DNA from: SCGC-AAA076-P13 sp963926355
GTDB taxonomy: Bacteria; Pseudomonadota; Gammaproteobacteria; Magnimaribacterales; D2472
Direction: 5' to 3'
Length of the DNA stretch: 64,000 nucleotides
Assembly: GCA_963926355.1 (NCBI GenBank)
Contig: CAWUWW010000001.1
Span: 62,001 to 126,000 of the forward strand
Shown piece by piece: positions 46,538 to 55,187 of the stretch. Every line of letters begins with the position of its first letter. Position 1 is the first letter of the stretch. Below the pieces are notes generated by a model. It searched no databases and was not told the DNA's origin. It worked only from the letters and a program-made list of their open reading frames with translations. The translations under genes and the position numbers were made by a program.

Positions 46538-46568
46538 TTGCCCCTTTTAACAATATATGGTTTTATAT
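46538..46568 (+). promoter_or_regulatory. candidate promoter of the first small membrane-protein gene
   Basis: TTGCCC (46538-46543) followed 19 bases later by TTATAT (46563-46568; overlapping choices exist). Sits between the pnp terminator and the small gene, where a promoter is required. The hexamers are not close to consensus, so the placement is tentative. Confidence 0.3.
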
Positions 46569-46608
46569 AGTCTGCAAATCATAAAAAAAACCTATAGGGG
46601 GGAATATT

Positions 46609-46824
46609 ATGGATAATGCATGGAGAATGATAGGCGACTTGGTTAGTAATCTTACTAGCGTTATAACAGGAATCTTAGGACTAGGAATCGTTGGAGCTTT
46701 AGCTTTCGGCGACATACTTGGACTAGATGTAATTGGAAACATAACTGCATTAGTTAGCGAATTAGCTACTAGTGGTGTTGTGGGACTTCTTGTTCTAGCG
46801 GTTCTAATGAGCCTAGTTAAGTAA
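46609..46824 (+). CDS. small membrane protein, unknown function (71 residues)
   Basis: No family recognised. The 71-residue product has two hydrophobic helices (about 16-36 and 55-70) separated by a short Asp/Asn-containing segment (GDILGLDVIGNIT) and ends in Lys. It is rich in Gly, Leu, Val and Ala, with no signal peptidase site and no Cys. The gene stands alone: isolated upstream by the pnp terminator, preceded by an unusually strong ribosome site (six G, 6 bases before ATG), and followed by a near-perfect terminator. That pattern suggests an abundant protein. The next gene has the same layout and could be a distant paralogue. Confidence 0.8.
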   Translation: MDNAWRMIGDLVSNLTSVITGILGLGIVGALAFGDILGLDVIGNITALVSELATSGVVGLLVLAVLMSLVK

Positions 46825-46838
46825 CACTTAACAATCTA

Positions 46839-46870
46839 TTAAGAAGGGCCTAGGCCCTTCTTAATTTTTT
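46839..46870 (+). terminator. rho-independent terminator after the first small membrane-protein gene
   Basis: TTAAGAAGGGCC (46839-46850) and GGCCCTTCTTAA (46853-46864) are exact reverse complements around TA, followed by six T. The stem is long and G+C-rich at its tip for this A+T-rich genome. Confidence 0.85.
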
Positions 46871-46882
46871 AACTAAAAAAAT

Positions 46883-47116
46883 ATGAACTTAAAAGTTACA
46901 TTAACAAGTCTTACTACCTTTCTGAATAAGGTTACTAAATTATTAATACCTCTAGTAGTAGTTTCATTACTTCTAGGTATTATTTTAGGAACAGAGACTC
47001 CTTTTGTTGGAGATGTGTATAAGAATGTATCAGATATTTTAAATATGCTTGGAGAGGATGCTCTTCTTGCTTTAATATCTTTGGTAATAATTCTTGCTTA
47101 TCTTAAAAAAGACTAA
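46883..47116 (+). CDS. small membrane protein, unknown function (77 residues)
   Basis: No family recognised. The 77-residue product has hydrophobic segments at about 20-36 and 60-74, a middle stretch PFVGDVYKNVSDILNMLGEDA, here shortened to VGDVYKNVSDIL, and a basic end (KKD). The layout (short N-terminal part, helix, V-x-G-D/N-V/I segment, helix, terminal Lys) parallels the gene 58 bases upstream, hinting at a diverged duplicate. No clear ribosome site. It lies after a terminator, so it is weakly expressed from read-through or has its own promoter in the terminator's 3' flank. Confidence 0.65.
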   Translation: MNLKVTLTSLTTFLNKVTKLLIPLVVVSLLLGIILGTETPFVGDVYKNVSDILNMLGEDALLALISLVIILAYLKKD

Positions 47117-47140
47117 GTTAGGTTAATTTCAAAACTTAGG

Positions 47141-47162
47141 TAAAAAAGATTCTTCTTTTTTA
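47141..47162 (+). terminator. weak A+T-only hairpin after the second small gene
   Basis: TAAAAAAGA (47141-47149) and TCTTTTTTA (47154-47162) are reverse complements around TTCT. With almost no G:C pairs its strength is doubtful, but its place just after the gene fits a terminator. Confidence 0.3.
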
Positions 47163-47224
47163 ACACCATAGCTATATTAAAAATTATCTGTTAATAAGAT
47201 TTTATTATTTGGCCATATAAGTAA

Positions 47225-47301
47225 TGGTGGTTGTGGGTGGACTTGAACCACCGACCCCGGCATTATGAATGCCGTGCTCTAACCAGCTGAGCTACACAAC
47301 C
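47225..47301 (-). tRNA. tRNA-Met, elongator (CAT)
   Basis: On the minus strand a 77-base tRNA starts GGUUGUGUAGCUCAGCUGG, has anticodon loop UUCAUAA (CAU), and ends with encoded CCA. It pairs at 1-72 and lacks the initiator's three G:C anticodon-stem pairs. Elongator Met is preferred over lysidine-modified Ile because a Met tRNA follows ychF in Pseudomonas-type neighbourhoods; tRNA-Ile(CAU) cannot be fully excluded by eye. Confidence 0.9.
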
Positions 47302-47357
47302 AATCGTAGAATGATAAGTCCTAAATTTTAAGAGTCAATATCTTTATTAAATTAAGC

Positions 47358-48446
47358 TTAAACATTAAATTTGAAATGAATAACATCCCCATCTTTAACG
47401 ATATAATCTTTACCTTCTAGCCTTAGTTTTCCTTTCTCTTTGGCGCCTGACTCTCCCTTGCATTCAATAAAATCATTATATGCAATAATTTCGGCTTTAA
47501 TAAATCCTCTTTCAAAATCGGTGTGAATCACGCCAGCTGCATTAGGGGCAGTAGCATTGCTCTTAATTGTCCATGCTCGTATCTCCTGAGGCCCTGCAGT
47601 GAAGTATGTTTGCAACCCTAAGATTTCATACCCTTTAAAAATAATCTTATTTAAGACAGGTTCATCCATCTCCATGAGATCTAAGTATTCTTTTCTCTCC
47701 TCATCATCTAATAAAGATATTTCCTGTTCAATTTTTATAGACGTTGGTATGACCATGCTTCCAGATTTTTTTGCAAATTCCTCAAGCTCATTTAATTTTT
47801 TTGTTGATGAACCATCATCTGATATATTTGCTATATAAAAAGTTGGCTTGGAACTAAGTAGTTGAAATCCTTTGAGTATAATTTTTTCTTCTTCATCAAA
47901 GTCATTAATATTTATTAAGTTCCCTTGGTCTAGTTCATTTTTAATTTTGACTAATACTTCATGCTCTAATTTATTTTTTTTGTCATTTGTTTTTAGAAGC
48001 TTTTCGCACTTTACCAATCTTTTGCTCACAGTTTCTAGATCTGAAAATATTAATTCTAAGTTAATTATTTCTGCGTCCCTTACCGGATCAATTGAGCCAT
48101 CCACATGAGTTACATTTTCGTCATCAAAACATCTAACGACATGGGCAAGGGCATTCATTTCCCTTATATTTGAAAGGAAGGCATTGCCTAGACCTTCCCC
48201 TTGTGATGCTCCTTTAACTAGACCTGCGATATCAACAAGATCCAGACTGGCAGGAATTATTTTTTTTGAACCAACAATATCATTGATATTCTTTAATCTT
48301 TTGTCTGGAAGGGGTACCTTGCCTACATTTGGTTCTATAGTACAAAAAGGAAAATTTTCTGCTGGAATTGATGATTTTGTCAATGCATTGAATAAGGTTG
48401 ATTTCCCAACATTTGGGAGTCCAATTATTCCGCATTTAAAGCCCAT
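47358..48446 (-). CDS. ychF: YchF/Obg-family ATPase
   Basis: Ribosome-associated P-loop ATPase (YchF/Ola1). The 362-residue product has GLPNVGKST at the N terminus, the switch segment DIAGLVKGASQGEGLGNAFL, a coiled-coil arm (about 130-200), and a C-terminal TGS domain with TNAAGVIHTDFERGF-type sequence (PNAAGVIHTDFERGF) and RLEGKDYIVKDGDV. It follows pth with one base between, as in E. coli and Pseudomonas. Confidence 0.97.
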   Translation of the reverse strand: MGFKCGIIGLPNVGKSTLFNALTKSSIPAENFPFCTIEPNVGKVPLPDKRLKNINDIVGSKKIIPASLDLVDIAGLVKGASQGEGLGNAFLSNIREMNALAHVVRCFDDENVTHVDGSIDPVRDAEIINLELIFSDLETVSKRLVKCEKLLKTNDKKNKLEHEVLVKIKNELDQGNLININDFDEEEKIILKGFQLLSSKPTFYIANISDDGSSTKKLNELEEFAKKSGSMVIPTSIKIEQEISLLDDEERKEYLDLMEMDEPVLNKIIFKGYEILGLQTYFTAGPQEIRAWTIKSNATAPNAAGVIHTDFERGFIKAEIIAYNDFIECKGESGAKEKGKLRLEGKDYIVKDGDVIHFKFNV

Positions 48447-48447
48447 G

Positions 48448-49014
48448 CTATTTAGTGTGAAGCAACTTTTGTGCTTCAGGTATTTTATCAGAGCATATTA
48501 AATCAAAGACTTGCGCAAACCTACAGTAAGCATTTTCTAACAACTCTTTATCATTTGGATGAAATTTATTTAATACCCAATTACTCACCATATTCTTATC
48601 TCCTGGATGCCCGACACCTATTCGAACTCTTAAAAATTTCTTTGAAGATGATTTTTCAAATATATCTCTTAGTCCATTGTGACCACCATGGCCACCATCT
48701 ACCTTTAACCTAACCTCGCCAGGATTTAAATCTAAATCGTCATGAAGTAATATTATTTTGTTTTCAGCTAGATTCATATTTTTAATTAGTTTTGATATCG
48801 TCTTCCCACTATTATTTACATAATTATCTGGAATAACCCACAGAACTTGTTCAGAATGCGAGTAAGTGATATCAGCTTCTATTTTTGATTTGTATACAAA
48901 TTTATCACAGTAGACAGGAGCTATCTTTAAAAGCCAGTCTTTACCAATATTATGCCTAGTATTATCATATTTAGCTCCAGGATTTCCTAGGCCAACAAAA
49001 CAAAGTTTAGGCAC
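48448..49014 (-). CDS. pth: peptidyl-tRNA hydrolase
   Basis: Recycles peptidyl-tRNA dropped from ribosomes. The 188-residue product has FVGLGNPGAKYDNTRHNIG with catalytic His21, LLHDDLDLNPG (catalytic Asp) and GGHGGHNGLRDI. Downstream of rplY by 12 bases and upstream of ychF, the conserved order. Confidence 0.97.
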   Translation of the reverse strand: MPKLCFVGLGNPGAKYDNTRHNIGKDWLLKIAPVYCDKFVYKSKIEADITYSHSEQVLWVIPDNYVNNSGKTISKLIKNMNLAENKIILLHDDLDLNPGEVRLKVDGGHGGHNGLRDIFEKSSSKKFLRVRIGVGHPGDKNMVSNWVLNKFHPNDKELLENAYCRFAQVFDLICSDKIPEAQKLLHTK

Positions 49015-49026
49015 TTTTTAGCTCTC

Positions 49027-49710
49027 TTAAGATCCTTCTTCTTCGCTACTATCACCATCTGATGTTGATTCATCAGAATCATCAGATGAGTCTTCAGCAC
49101 CTATTTCTTCAACAGGCTCTTCAACTACTTCAGCTCTTGGGGAATTAACAGAAATAACCATTTGATCAGTTTCTTCTGTTAGGCCTTGAATCTCAGCGCC
49201 TTCAGGTAATCCAATTTCTGTAAGTTTAATAGATTGACCAAGTGCCAGCTCAGAAATATCGATATCAATAGATTCAGGTATATTACCCGCAAGACATAAA
49301 ATCTCTATTTCTCTAATATTTTTCTGAAGAACTCCGCCATCATTTTTAATCCCTATACAGTTTTCTTCATTAGTGAAGTTAACTGGTATAACAACCTTAA
49401 GTTTAGTCTTCTTAGAAACTCTTAAAAAATCTGCATGAAGGAACTTCCCTCTGGCAGGATCTTTTTGCAATTCTTTTAGCACAACTTTTTCTTCTAGCTC
49501 ACCAGTTTTGATTACTAAAACCTGCGTATAAAAAAGCTCATTTTGCGATGCTTTTGTTAACTCATTCAATCGAAGCTTTATATTTAGAGATTCTTTTTCA
49601 TCTCCATAAATAATGGCTGGGATCATGCCGTCTATTTTTCTTATTACTCTAGCCTTATTGGTTCCAGTTCTTTCCCTTGGATCGGCATTTAAAATTATTT
49701 CTTCACTCAT
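49027..49710 (-). CDS. rplY: 50S ribosomal protein L25/general stress protein Ctc
   Basis: The 227-residue product is the long Ctc-type bL25: an N-terminal 5S rRNA-binding domain (about 5-95, with ERTGTNKARVIRKIDGMIPA and LHADFLRV) plus the C-terminal TL5 domain (about 100-185, with LPEGAEIQGL), then a strongly acidic Asp/Glu/Ser tail of about 35 residues. E. coli L25 has only the first domain. Located between prs and pth, as in Pseudomonas. Confidence 0.95.
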   Translation of the reverse strand: MSEEIILNADPRERTGTNKARVIRKIDGMIPAIIYGDEKESLNIKLRLNELTKASQNELFYTQVLVIKTGELEEKVVLKELQKDPARGKFLHADFLRVSKKTKLKVVIPVNFTNEENCIGIKNDGGVLQKNIREIEILCLAGNIPESIDIDISELALGQSIKLTEIGLPEGAEIQGLTEETDQMVISVNSPRAEVVEEPVEEIGAEDSSDDSDESTSDGDSSEEEGS

Positions 49711-49719
49711 AATATCCTC

Positions 49720-50673
49720 TTATATAAATATTTCACTTAATGATTCTTCATTACTGAGTCTTTTAATGCACTCTGCAATAGTTGCTGACAGCGAAATGAC
49801 GCGTATTTTACTGCATTTTTTACCTTCATGTGACAAAGGAATGGAATTAGTTACAACTAGTTCATCAATTTCTGAATTATTCAGCCTTTCAATTGCAGGT
49901 CCTGAAAGAACAGGATGTGTAATATAAGCTTTAACGGCTGAAGCCCCTTGGTCCTTTAGTGCTTTTGCTGCATTGCATAGAGTGCCAGCAGTATCAATAA
50001 TATCATCAGGAACTATGCAGACCTTTCCTTCAACATCTCCTATTATATTCATAACCTCTGATTGATTTGCTACAGCTCTTCTTTTATCAATAATTGCTAA
50101 GTCAGCATCATTTAATTGTTTAGCAAGAGCTCTAGATCTTACAACTCCTCCAACATCTGGAGATACGACCACTATATTATTATCAGGATTAGTTTCTTTG
50201 ATATCTTGAACCATCAACTTCGTTGCGTAAACATTATCAGCTGGCATATCAAAAAATCCCTGAATAGTTTCTGAGTGAAGGTCAACAGTTAGAACTCTAT
50301 CTATACCAACTGTATAGAACATATCAGCAACAACTTTAGCACTTATAGGAACTCTTGAAGATCTAACTCTTCTGTCTTGCCTCGCATAGCCAAAATAAGG
50401 AACTATGGCTGTTATCCTAGCAGCTGAAGATCTTTTTAAAGCATCAGCGAGGAACATTAATTCCATTAAATTTTTATTTGTAGGTGCACAGGTAGATTGA
50501 ATAATAAAAGTATTATGGCCTCTAACATTAGCTCCAAGTTGAACTTTAATCTCACCATCTGAAAAATAACCAACATCAGCTTTCGAGAGTTCTTTCCCAA
50601 GTATTTTAGAAACCTCAAGGGCAAGCTCAGGGTTTGCAGTCCCTGTAAATATATCCAAATTACTATAGCTCAT
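49720..50673 (-). CDS. prs: ribose-phosphate pyrophosphokinase
   Basis: Makes PRPP for nucleotides, histidine and tryptophan. The 317-residue product is the standard class I length: FSDGEIKVQLGANVRGH, the catalytic flexible loop RQDRRVRSSRVPI, VVVSPDVGG, KRR, and the PRPP loop DDIIDTAGTLCNAA. It lies downstream of ispE and tRNA-Gln on the same strand, probably on one transcript from which the tRNA is processed. Confidence 0.98.
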   Translation of the reverse strand: MSYSNLDIFTGTANPELALEVSKILGKELSKADVGYFSDGEIKVQLGANVRGHNTFIIQSTCAPTNKNLMELMFLADALKRSSAARITAIVPYFGYARQDRRVRSSRVPISAKVVADMFYTVGIDRVLTVDLHSETIQGFFDMPADNVYATKLMVQDIKETNPDNNIVVVSPDVGGVVRSRALAKQLNDADLAIIDKRRAVANQSEVMNIIGDVEGKVCIVPDDIIDTAGTLCNAAKALKDQGASAVKAYITHPVLSGPAIERLNNSEIDELVVTNSIPLSHEGKKCSKIRVISLSATIAECIKRLSNEESLSEIFI

Positions 50674-50695
50674 TTATATTAGATCCTCTCTAATA

Positions 50696-50770
50696 TGGTT
50701 GGGGTGGAAGGATTCGAACCTACGCATGACTGGATCAAAACCAGTTGCCTTACCGCTTGGCTACACCCCA
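50696..50770 (-). tRNA. tRNA-Gln (TTG)
   Basis: On the minus strand a 75-base tRNA starts UGGGGUGUAGCCAAGCGG, the typical tRNA-Gln 5' half, with anticodon loop UUUUGAU (UUG) and encoded CCA. It lies between ispE and prs, as in Pseudomonas. Its first 10 bases are also the last codons and stop of ispE. Confidence 0.97.
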
Positions 50771-51585
50771 AAGTTATCCAAACTCTTTAAAGGCGAATAT
50801 TGTAATGGTTTAGCCAAAAAGAATCTCCACTTAGGTGGAATTATTTTTAAAATTTTTCTCATTTCACTATCACTAGTATATTTTATAAACATGGATGAGC
50901 CACTTCCAGAGAGGCATATCTCATGTTTTTCAATATTTTTTTGATAAAATTCTTTGATTAATCTATTTTTGTTAATAAAAATATTCCAGAATGAATTTTG
51001 TTCAGAAATTAGAGCATCATTACAGCTTTCCTTCCAGTTATCATATTGAGTAAACATTTCCTTTGATGAATTAAAAATCATAGGATCTATGATTACCACT
51101 TTCTCTGATATTGAATCCCTTAGGTCAAATATATTTCCAATACCGGTAGCATAGGCATTTTCACCCTTAATAAAAAATGGAACATCTGCACCTATTCTTT
51201 TGCCTATATCAAGCATCTCTTCTTCACTTAGGTTCATACCCCATATTTTATTAAGGGCTAATATGGTTGTTGCTGCATTTGAGCTTCCCCCTCCTAAACC
51301 AGCTCCTATAGGAATATTTTTCTTCAAACTAATCTTTATACCAGAGTCATTATTTGTTTTCTCTTGCATGCTTTTAGCAGCTTTAAAGATAATATTATTT
51401 TCTTGAGGTATTGACACCTCATCACAAACAACAGAAATACTCGAGCAATCGCTAAAAATTAAATCATCACTTAAATCAATAAGCTGAAAAGATGTATCTA
51501 GATTATGATAGCCATTAGAAAGTTTCTCCTTTATCTTTAAGTGAAGATTAATTTTTGCAGGAGACTTTAGAGATATATCTTTCAT
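50761..51585 (-). CDS. ispE: 4-diphosphocytidyl-2-C-methyl-D-erythritol kinase
   Basis: GHMP kinase of the MEP isoprenoid pathway. The 274-residue product has SPAKINLHL with Lys11, the ATP loop PIGAGLGGGSSNAA (92-105), KRIGADVPFF with the catalytic Asp, and LSGSGSSMF near residue 235. Its TAG stop lies inside the tRNA-Gln gene, in the tRNA's positions 8-10. It overlaps lolB by 4 bases upstream. Confidence 0.96.
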   Translation of the reverse strand: MKDISLKSPAKINLHLKIKEKLSNGYHNLDTSFQLIDLSDDLIFSDCSSISVVCDEVSIPQENNIIFKAAKSMQEKTNNDSGIKISLKKNIPIGAGLGGGSSNAATTILALNKIWGMNLSEEEMLDIGKRIGADVPFFIKGENAYATGIGNIFDLRDSISEKVVIIDPMIFNSSKEMFTQYDNWKESCNDALISEQNSFWNIFINKNRLIKEFYQKNIEKHEICLSGSGSSMFIKYTSDSEMRKILKIIPPKWRFFLAKPLQYSPLKSLDNFGV

Positions 51586-52070
51586 GCGCCTTCAAGAAAA
51601 CTTTTTATTTCGTAATTCTTATATCTAATATTGAAATTTATTTTTTTGTCTTTCTCAAAACAGTCAATATAAAGTTCTTTTGGTTTAAACAATTCATTAG
51701 TTAAATCATAATTACCTGACAGGCATTTAAATATAATTTTTTGAAAATACTGCCCATGAGTAATTAAAGTCTCTTTAAGAAAATTATTTTTAATTAAAGG
51801 GTTGCTAGAAGATTCTTTATTAGCATTAAGTCGAATATTCACCACATTTCCAATAAAGGCTTTGTTAACCTGTATAATAGAGGTACTCTCATTGGAGATA
51901 ATATTGAGGTTAAATGAACTTTTCTGGTAATTTCCTGAATTAATCATGATTTTCCCACTATATTCATTTAGTGAATCACTAGCAGGGTAAATACTTGAGC
52001 ATGAATAAAATAAACCACTTAAAAGTAATACAAAAAATTTATTAAAAATGGAATTACAGTTATTTGGCAT
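51582..52070 (-). CDS. lolB: putative outer-membrane lipoprotein LolB
   Basis: The 162-residue product starts with a signal peptide and lipobox LFYSC (Cys at residue 24), so it should be lipidated. The mature part is divergent, but LolB is expected here: lolB precedes ispE and diverges from hemA in E. coli and Pseudomonas. Strand-rich sequence after the lipobox fits the LolB fold. It is shorter than E. coli LolB (about 207). Its first 23 bases overlap the hemA coding start on the other strand. Assignment is mostly by position. Confidence 0.75.
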   Translation of the reverse strand: MPNNCNSIFNKFFVLLLSGLFYSCSSIYPASDSLNEYSGKIMINSGNYQKSSFNLNIISNESTSIIQVNKAFIGNVVNIRLNANKESSSNPLIKNNFLKETLITHGQYFQKIIFKCLSGNYDLTNELFKPKELYIDCFEKDKKINFNIRYKNYEIKSFLEGA

Positions 52071-53277
52071 AAATCATAAAACTTCCAATGTTTCTGAAAG
52101 AGAGCAATTTATTATAAATGACTCTAACCAAGTTTTATTACATTCTTTTTTAAAAGAGAGGCTTGGAAGCAGGATTGATTCTTTTTTTGGAATTTCTACT
52201 TGCAATAGAACAGAAGTTTATATTCTGGGAGAACCAGGTATCGCAAAAAGTGTTTTAAGAGAGACTAGAGAATGTTTAGGTATTGATATAGATGATAAAA
52301 ACTTTTATTTTCTATTCAGCCAAGATGCATTCATACATATGAGCAAGGTTGCATCAGGAATTGACTCACAGATTCTCGGAGAACAAGAGATATTTGGACA
52401 GTTTAAAAAAGCACTTAAGAGCGCCTATGACCTGGATATTATCAAGCCAAAGCTTTTAGCTTATTCAGACAAAGTAATTGAAATAGTAAAAAAAGTTAGA
52501 ACTAAAACAGAAATTGGTTTAAATCCACTATCTGTAAGTGGATTATCTTTTAATTTAGTTAAGAATATTTTTGAAAAACCCGAGGATCAAAATATCTTAA
52601 TTGTAGGTGCAGGGTCTCTTGCTCACGCTGTCATTAAAAATTTATTTAAGAATGGAATTAAGAATATAAGGGCGGTAAATAGAAATATCAGAGAGATAGT
52701 AATTTCTGATGAATATAAAGTAATGCCTGTATTATTAGAGAAACTTCATGATGAGTTAGAGGCTGCTGATATTGTTATAGCTTCAGCAACAACCGATCTC
52801 CCTCTTATTGGAAAAGGTTCTGTGGAGAATGCTCTAAGGCAAAGAAAGAATAAACCGATGCTACTTATAGATTTATCAGTTCCAAGAAATATAGAAGAAG
52901 AAATAAAAAATATTGAACAAGCCTATCTTTTCTCTATTGATGATATTGAAAAAATTACCCAAGATAATTTTGGTCAAAGGTCTATCGAAGCTGAAAAAGC
53001 TTTAAATATGATAGTGATAGAATCTCAAGAGGCAATCAGAGAGCTAGATAAAAAATTTCTTAAAGACGATATAAACAAACACTTAGAAGAGTTTTTAAAT
53101 TCCCTATCTGAAGAGGAGATAGATAGATTTAAGAAAGCTGAAGATTTAAAGCAAATGATTACCAATTTAGCCACGATCAAATCAGAAGACAACAAAATAA
53201 TTAGAATCGCTGAACTGGAGAGCTTAGAGTCTCATGTTATCGAATCTATGTTTAAAAGGTATCTAGACAATGCATGA
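52048..53277 (+). CDS. hemA: glutamyl-tRNA reductase
   Basis: First step of tetrapyrrole synthesis by the C5 route: NADPH-dependent reduction of Glu-tRNA to glutamate-1-semialdehyde. The 409-residue product has catalytic Cys52 in ISTCNRTEVY, SGIDSQILGEQEIFGQFK, the Rossmann segment ILIVGAGSLAHAV, and the C-terminal dimerisation helix. Next to prfA and prmC as in E. coli; its stop overlaps the prfA start by 8 bases. Confidence 0.97.
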   Translation: MELQLFGINHKTSNVSEREQFIINDSNQVLLHSFLKERLGSRIDSFFGISTCNRTEVYILGEPGIAKSVLRETRECLGIDIDDKNFYFLFSQDAFIHMSKVASGIDSQILGEQEIFGQFKKALKSAYDLDIIKPKLLAYSDKVIEIVKKVRTKTEIGLNPLSVSGLSFNLVKNIFEKPEDQNILIVGAGSLAHAVIKNLFKNGIKNIRAVNRNIREIVISDEYKVMPVLLEKLHDELEAADIVIASATTDLPLIGKGSVENALRQRKNKPMLLIDLSVPRNIEEEIKNIEQAYLFSIDDIEKITQDNFGQRSIEAEKALNMIVIESQEAIRELDKKFLKDDINKHLEEFLNSLSEEEIDRFKKAEDLKQMITNLATIKSEDNKIIRIAELESLESHVIESMFKRYLDNA

Positions 53278-54355
53278 ATCAATGTTAGTAAAATTAGGCA
53301 AGCTGCAAATTAGACTCGCTGAAATAGAAGAACTATTGATTGATTCAGAGACAATTAAGGATATGGAAAATTACACTCTTTTAAATAAAGAGTTTGCAGA
53401 TTTAAAACCTATAGTTGATAAGTTTAAAGAATACAACGTTGTAATTGAGGCTATTAAAGATGCCAATGAAATCATCGAATCAGGAGATGAAGATTTGATC
53501 AGCCTGGCTGAAGATGAGTTGAAGGAGTCTCTTCATAAACCAGATTTATTAGAGCAGGAATTAAAGGTAATGCTACTTCCAAAAGATACGGCTGATGATG
53601 GATCTGCCTTCTTGGAAATTAGAGCTGGTGCTGGCGGAGATGAGGCTGGAATATTTGCAGGAGATCTTTTTAGAATGTATTCAAGACTTGCAGAAAGAGA
53701 GGGCTGGAATATTGATGTAATTGACATCAAGCAAGCTGAACAGGGTGGACTAAAAGAGGTTGTCGCACAGCTTAATGGAAAGAGTGTTTTTAAGGTTCTA
53801 AAATTTGAGTCAGGCGTTCATAGGGTTCAAAGAGTTCCTGAAACAGAATCGCAAGGAAGAATACATACATCTACATGCACTGTAGCAATCTTACCCGAGG
53901 TTAAAGAGGTTCAGGATATTGCTATAAATAAAAATGATCTGAGAGTTGATACCTATAGAGCTTCAGGAGCTGGCGGTCAGCATGTTAACAAGACTGATTC
54001 GGCTGTAAGGTTGACTCATATACCCTCAGGCTTGGTTGTCGAATGTCAGGATGGAAGGTCTCAGCATAAAAATAAAGAAAAGGCGCTATCGCTATTAGCC
54101 TCAAAGCTTAAACAGCAAGAACTTGAGACACAACAAGAGAGCATTGCTAGCGAAAGAAAGATTTTAGTTGGAACGGGCGATAGAAGTGAAAAAATTAGAA
54201 CTTACAACTTCCCTCAGGGAAGAATGACGGATCATAGAATTAAGTTAACTCAGCATAATTTAGATCAAATTATGGATGGGGATATAAAAACTATATGCGA
54301 TGCCTTGTTAGCAGAAAATCAATTAGCAATGTTATCTCAACTTGAATCAGAATAA
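53270..54355 (+). CDS. prfA: peptide chain release factor 1
   Basis: Recognises UAA and UAG. The 361-residue product (E. coli 360) has the GGQ motif at 235-237 (AGGQHVNK), the decoding-type PxT-like region in domain 2 (VPETESQGR), and C-terminal RSEKIRTYNFPQGRMTDHRI. PrmC, encoded on the base after its stop, methylates the GGQ glutamine, so substrate and modifier are adjacent. Confidence 0.97.
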   Translation: MHESMLVKLGKLQIRLAEIEELLIDSETIKDMENYTLLNKEFADLKPIVDKFKEYNVVIEAIKDANEIIESGDEDLISLAEDELKESLHKPDLLEQELKVMLLPKDTADDGSAFLEIRAGAGGDEAGIFAGDLFRMYSRLAEREGWNIDVIDIKQAEQGGLKEVVAQLNGKSVFKVLKFESGVHRVQRVPETESQGRIHTSTCTVAILPEVKEVQDIAINKNDLRVDTYRASGAGGQHVNKTDSAVRLTHIPSGLVVECQDGRSQHKNKEKALSLLASKLKQQELETQQESIASERKILVGTGDRSEKIRTYNFPQGRMTDHRIKLTQHNLDQIMDGDIKTICDALLAENQLAMLSQLESE

Positions 54356-55183
54356 TTGAGCGTTAATCTTAATTTTTTTAAAAATAAAGTTGCTGATATT
54401 TGGCCTGATAATCAGGAAATATCGAAAGAATTTGTTTTTTTCTTAAAAGAAGCACTCAACCTTAAGGATACCTCTATTTATATAGACAAAGATTATCTAT
54501 TATCTGATAAAGATCAAAAATCTATAGAAGAATTTATTAAAAATAAAAAAGATGGCATACCCTTAGATTATATTTTAAAAAAATCTTTTTTTTATGGAAA
54601 AGAGTTTCTTGTTGATAAAAGAGTTCTCATACCAAGACCTGAAACAGAGCTTCTTGTAGAGCATATAAATAATTTAGATTTTCAAGATGGCATAAAAATA
54701 GTGGATGCGGGATCTGGGTCTGGCTGTATTGGCATTTCTATTGCAATTCACAATCCTAATATTCAAGTTTATGGTCTTGATTATTCAGCCAAATCTCTCG
54801 AGGTTGCCCAAATAAATAAAAATTATTTTAAGCTAAATAATTTCTCATTAATTCACTCTGATTGGCTGTCTTCGATAAAGGATAGATCAATTGATATTAT
54901 TGTTAGTAACCCGCCATATATCGACTCTCAAGACTTGCACTTAAAAGACTTAACACATGAGCCGACTTCAGCCTTGGTTGCATCTGAGGGTGGTTTAGGA
55001 GATTTTAAGGTTATCTCTCAACAAGCCTCATTGAAATTACAAAAAGGAGGAACATTAATCTTTGAGCATGGGTACCAGCAGGCAGAGGAGGTATCAAGCA
55101 TAATGAAAAAAAACGGTTTTAATAATGTTGAATCTTTTAAAGACCATCAATCACACCCAAGAATAACTAAGGGTATAATTTAA
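54356..55183 (+). CDS. prmC: release factor glutamine methyltransferase PrmC
   Basis: SAM-dependent N5-methylation of the GGQ glutamine of RF1 and RF2. The 275-residue product has an N-terminal helical domain, the SAM loop DAGSGSGCIGI, and the NPPY motif at 185-188 (VSNPPYID). TTG start directly after the prfA stop. The GH84 gene follows after 4 bases and is probably on the same transcript. Confidence 0.95.
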   Translation: MSVNLNFFKNKVADIWPDNQEISKEFVFFLKEALNLKDTSIYIDKDYLLSDKDQKSIEEFIKNKKDGIPLDYILKKSFFYGKEFLVDKRVLIPRPETELLVEHINNLDFQDGIKIVDAGSGSGCIGISIAIHNPNIQVYGLDYSAKSLEVAQINKNYFKLNNFSLIHSDWLSSIKDRSIDIIVSNPPYIDSQDLHLKDLTHEPTSALVASEGGLGDFKVISQQASLKLQKGGTLIFEHGYQQAEEVSSIMKKNGFNNVESFKDHQSHPRITKGII

Positions 55184-55187
55184 AAAG

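Noticed and set aside
47225..47301. tRNA-Ile(CAU) as an alternative identity
   Set aside because: The position after ychF and general similarity favour elongator Met, but lysidine determinants cannot be fully judged by eye.
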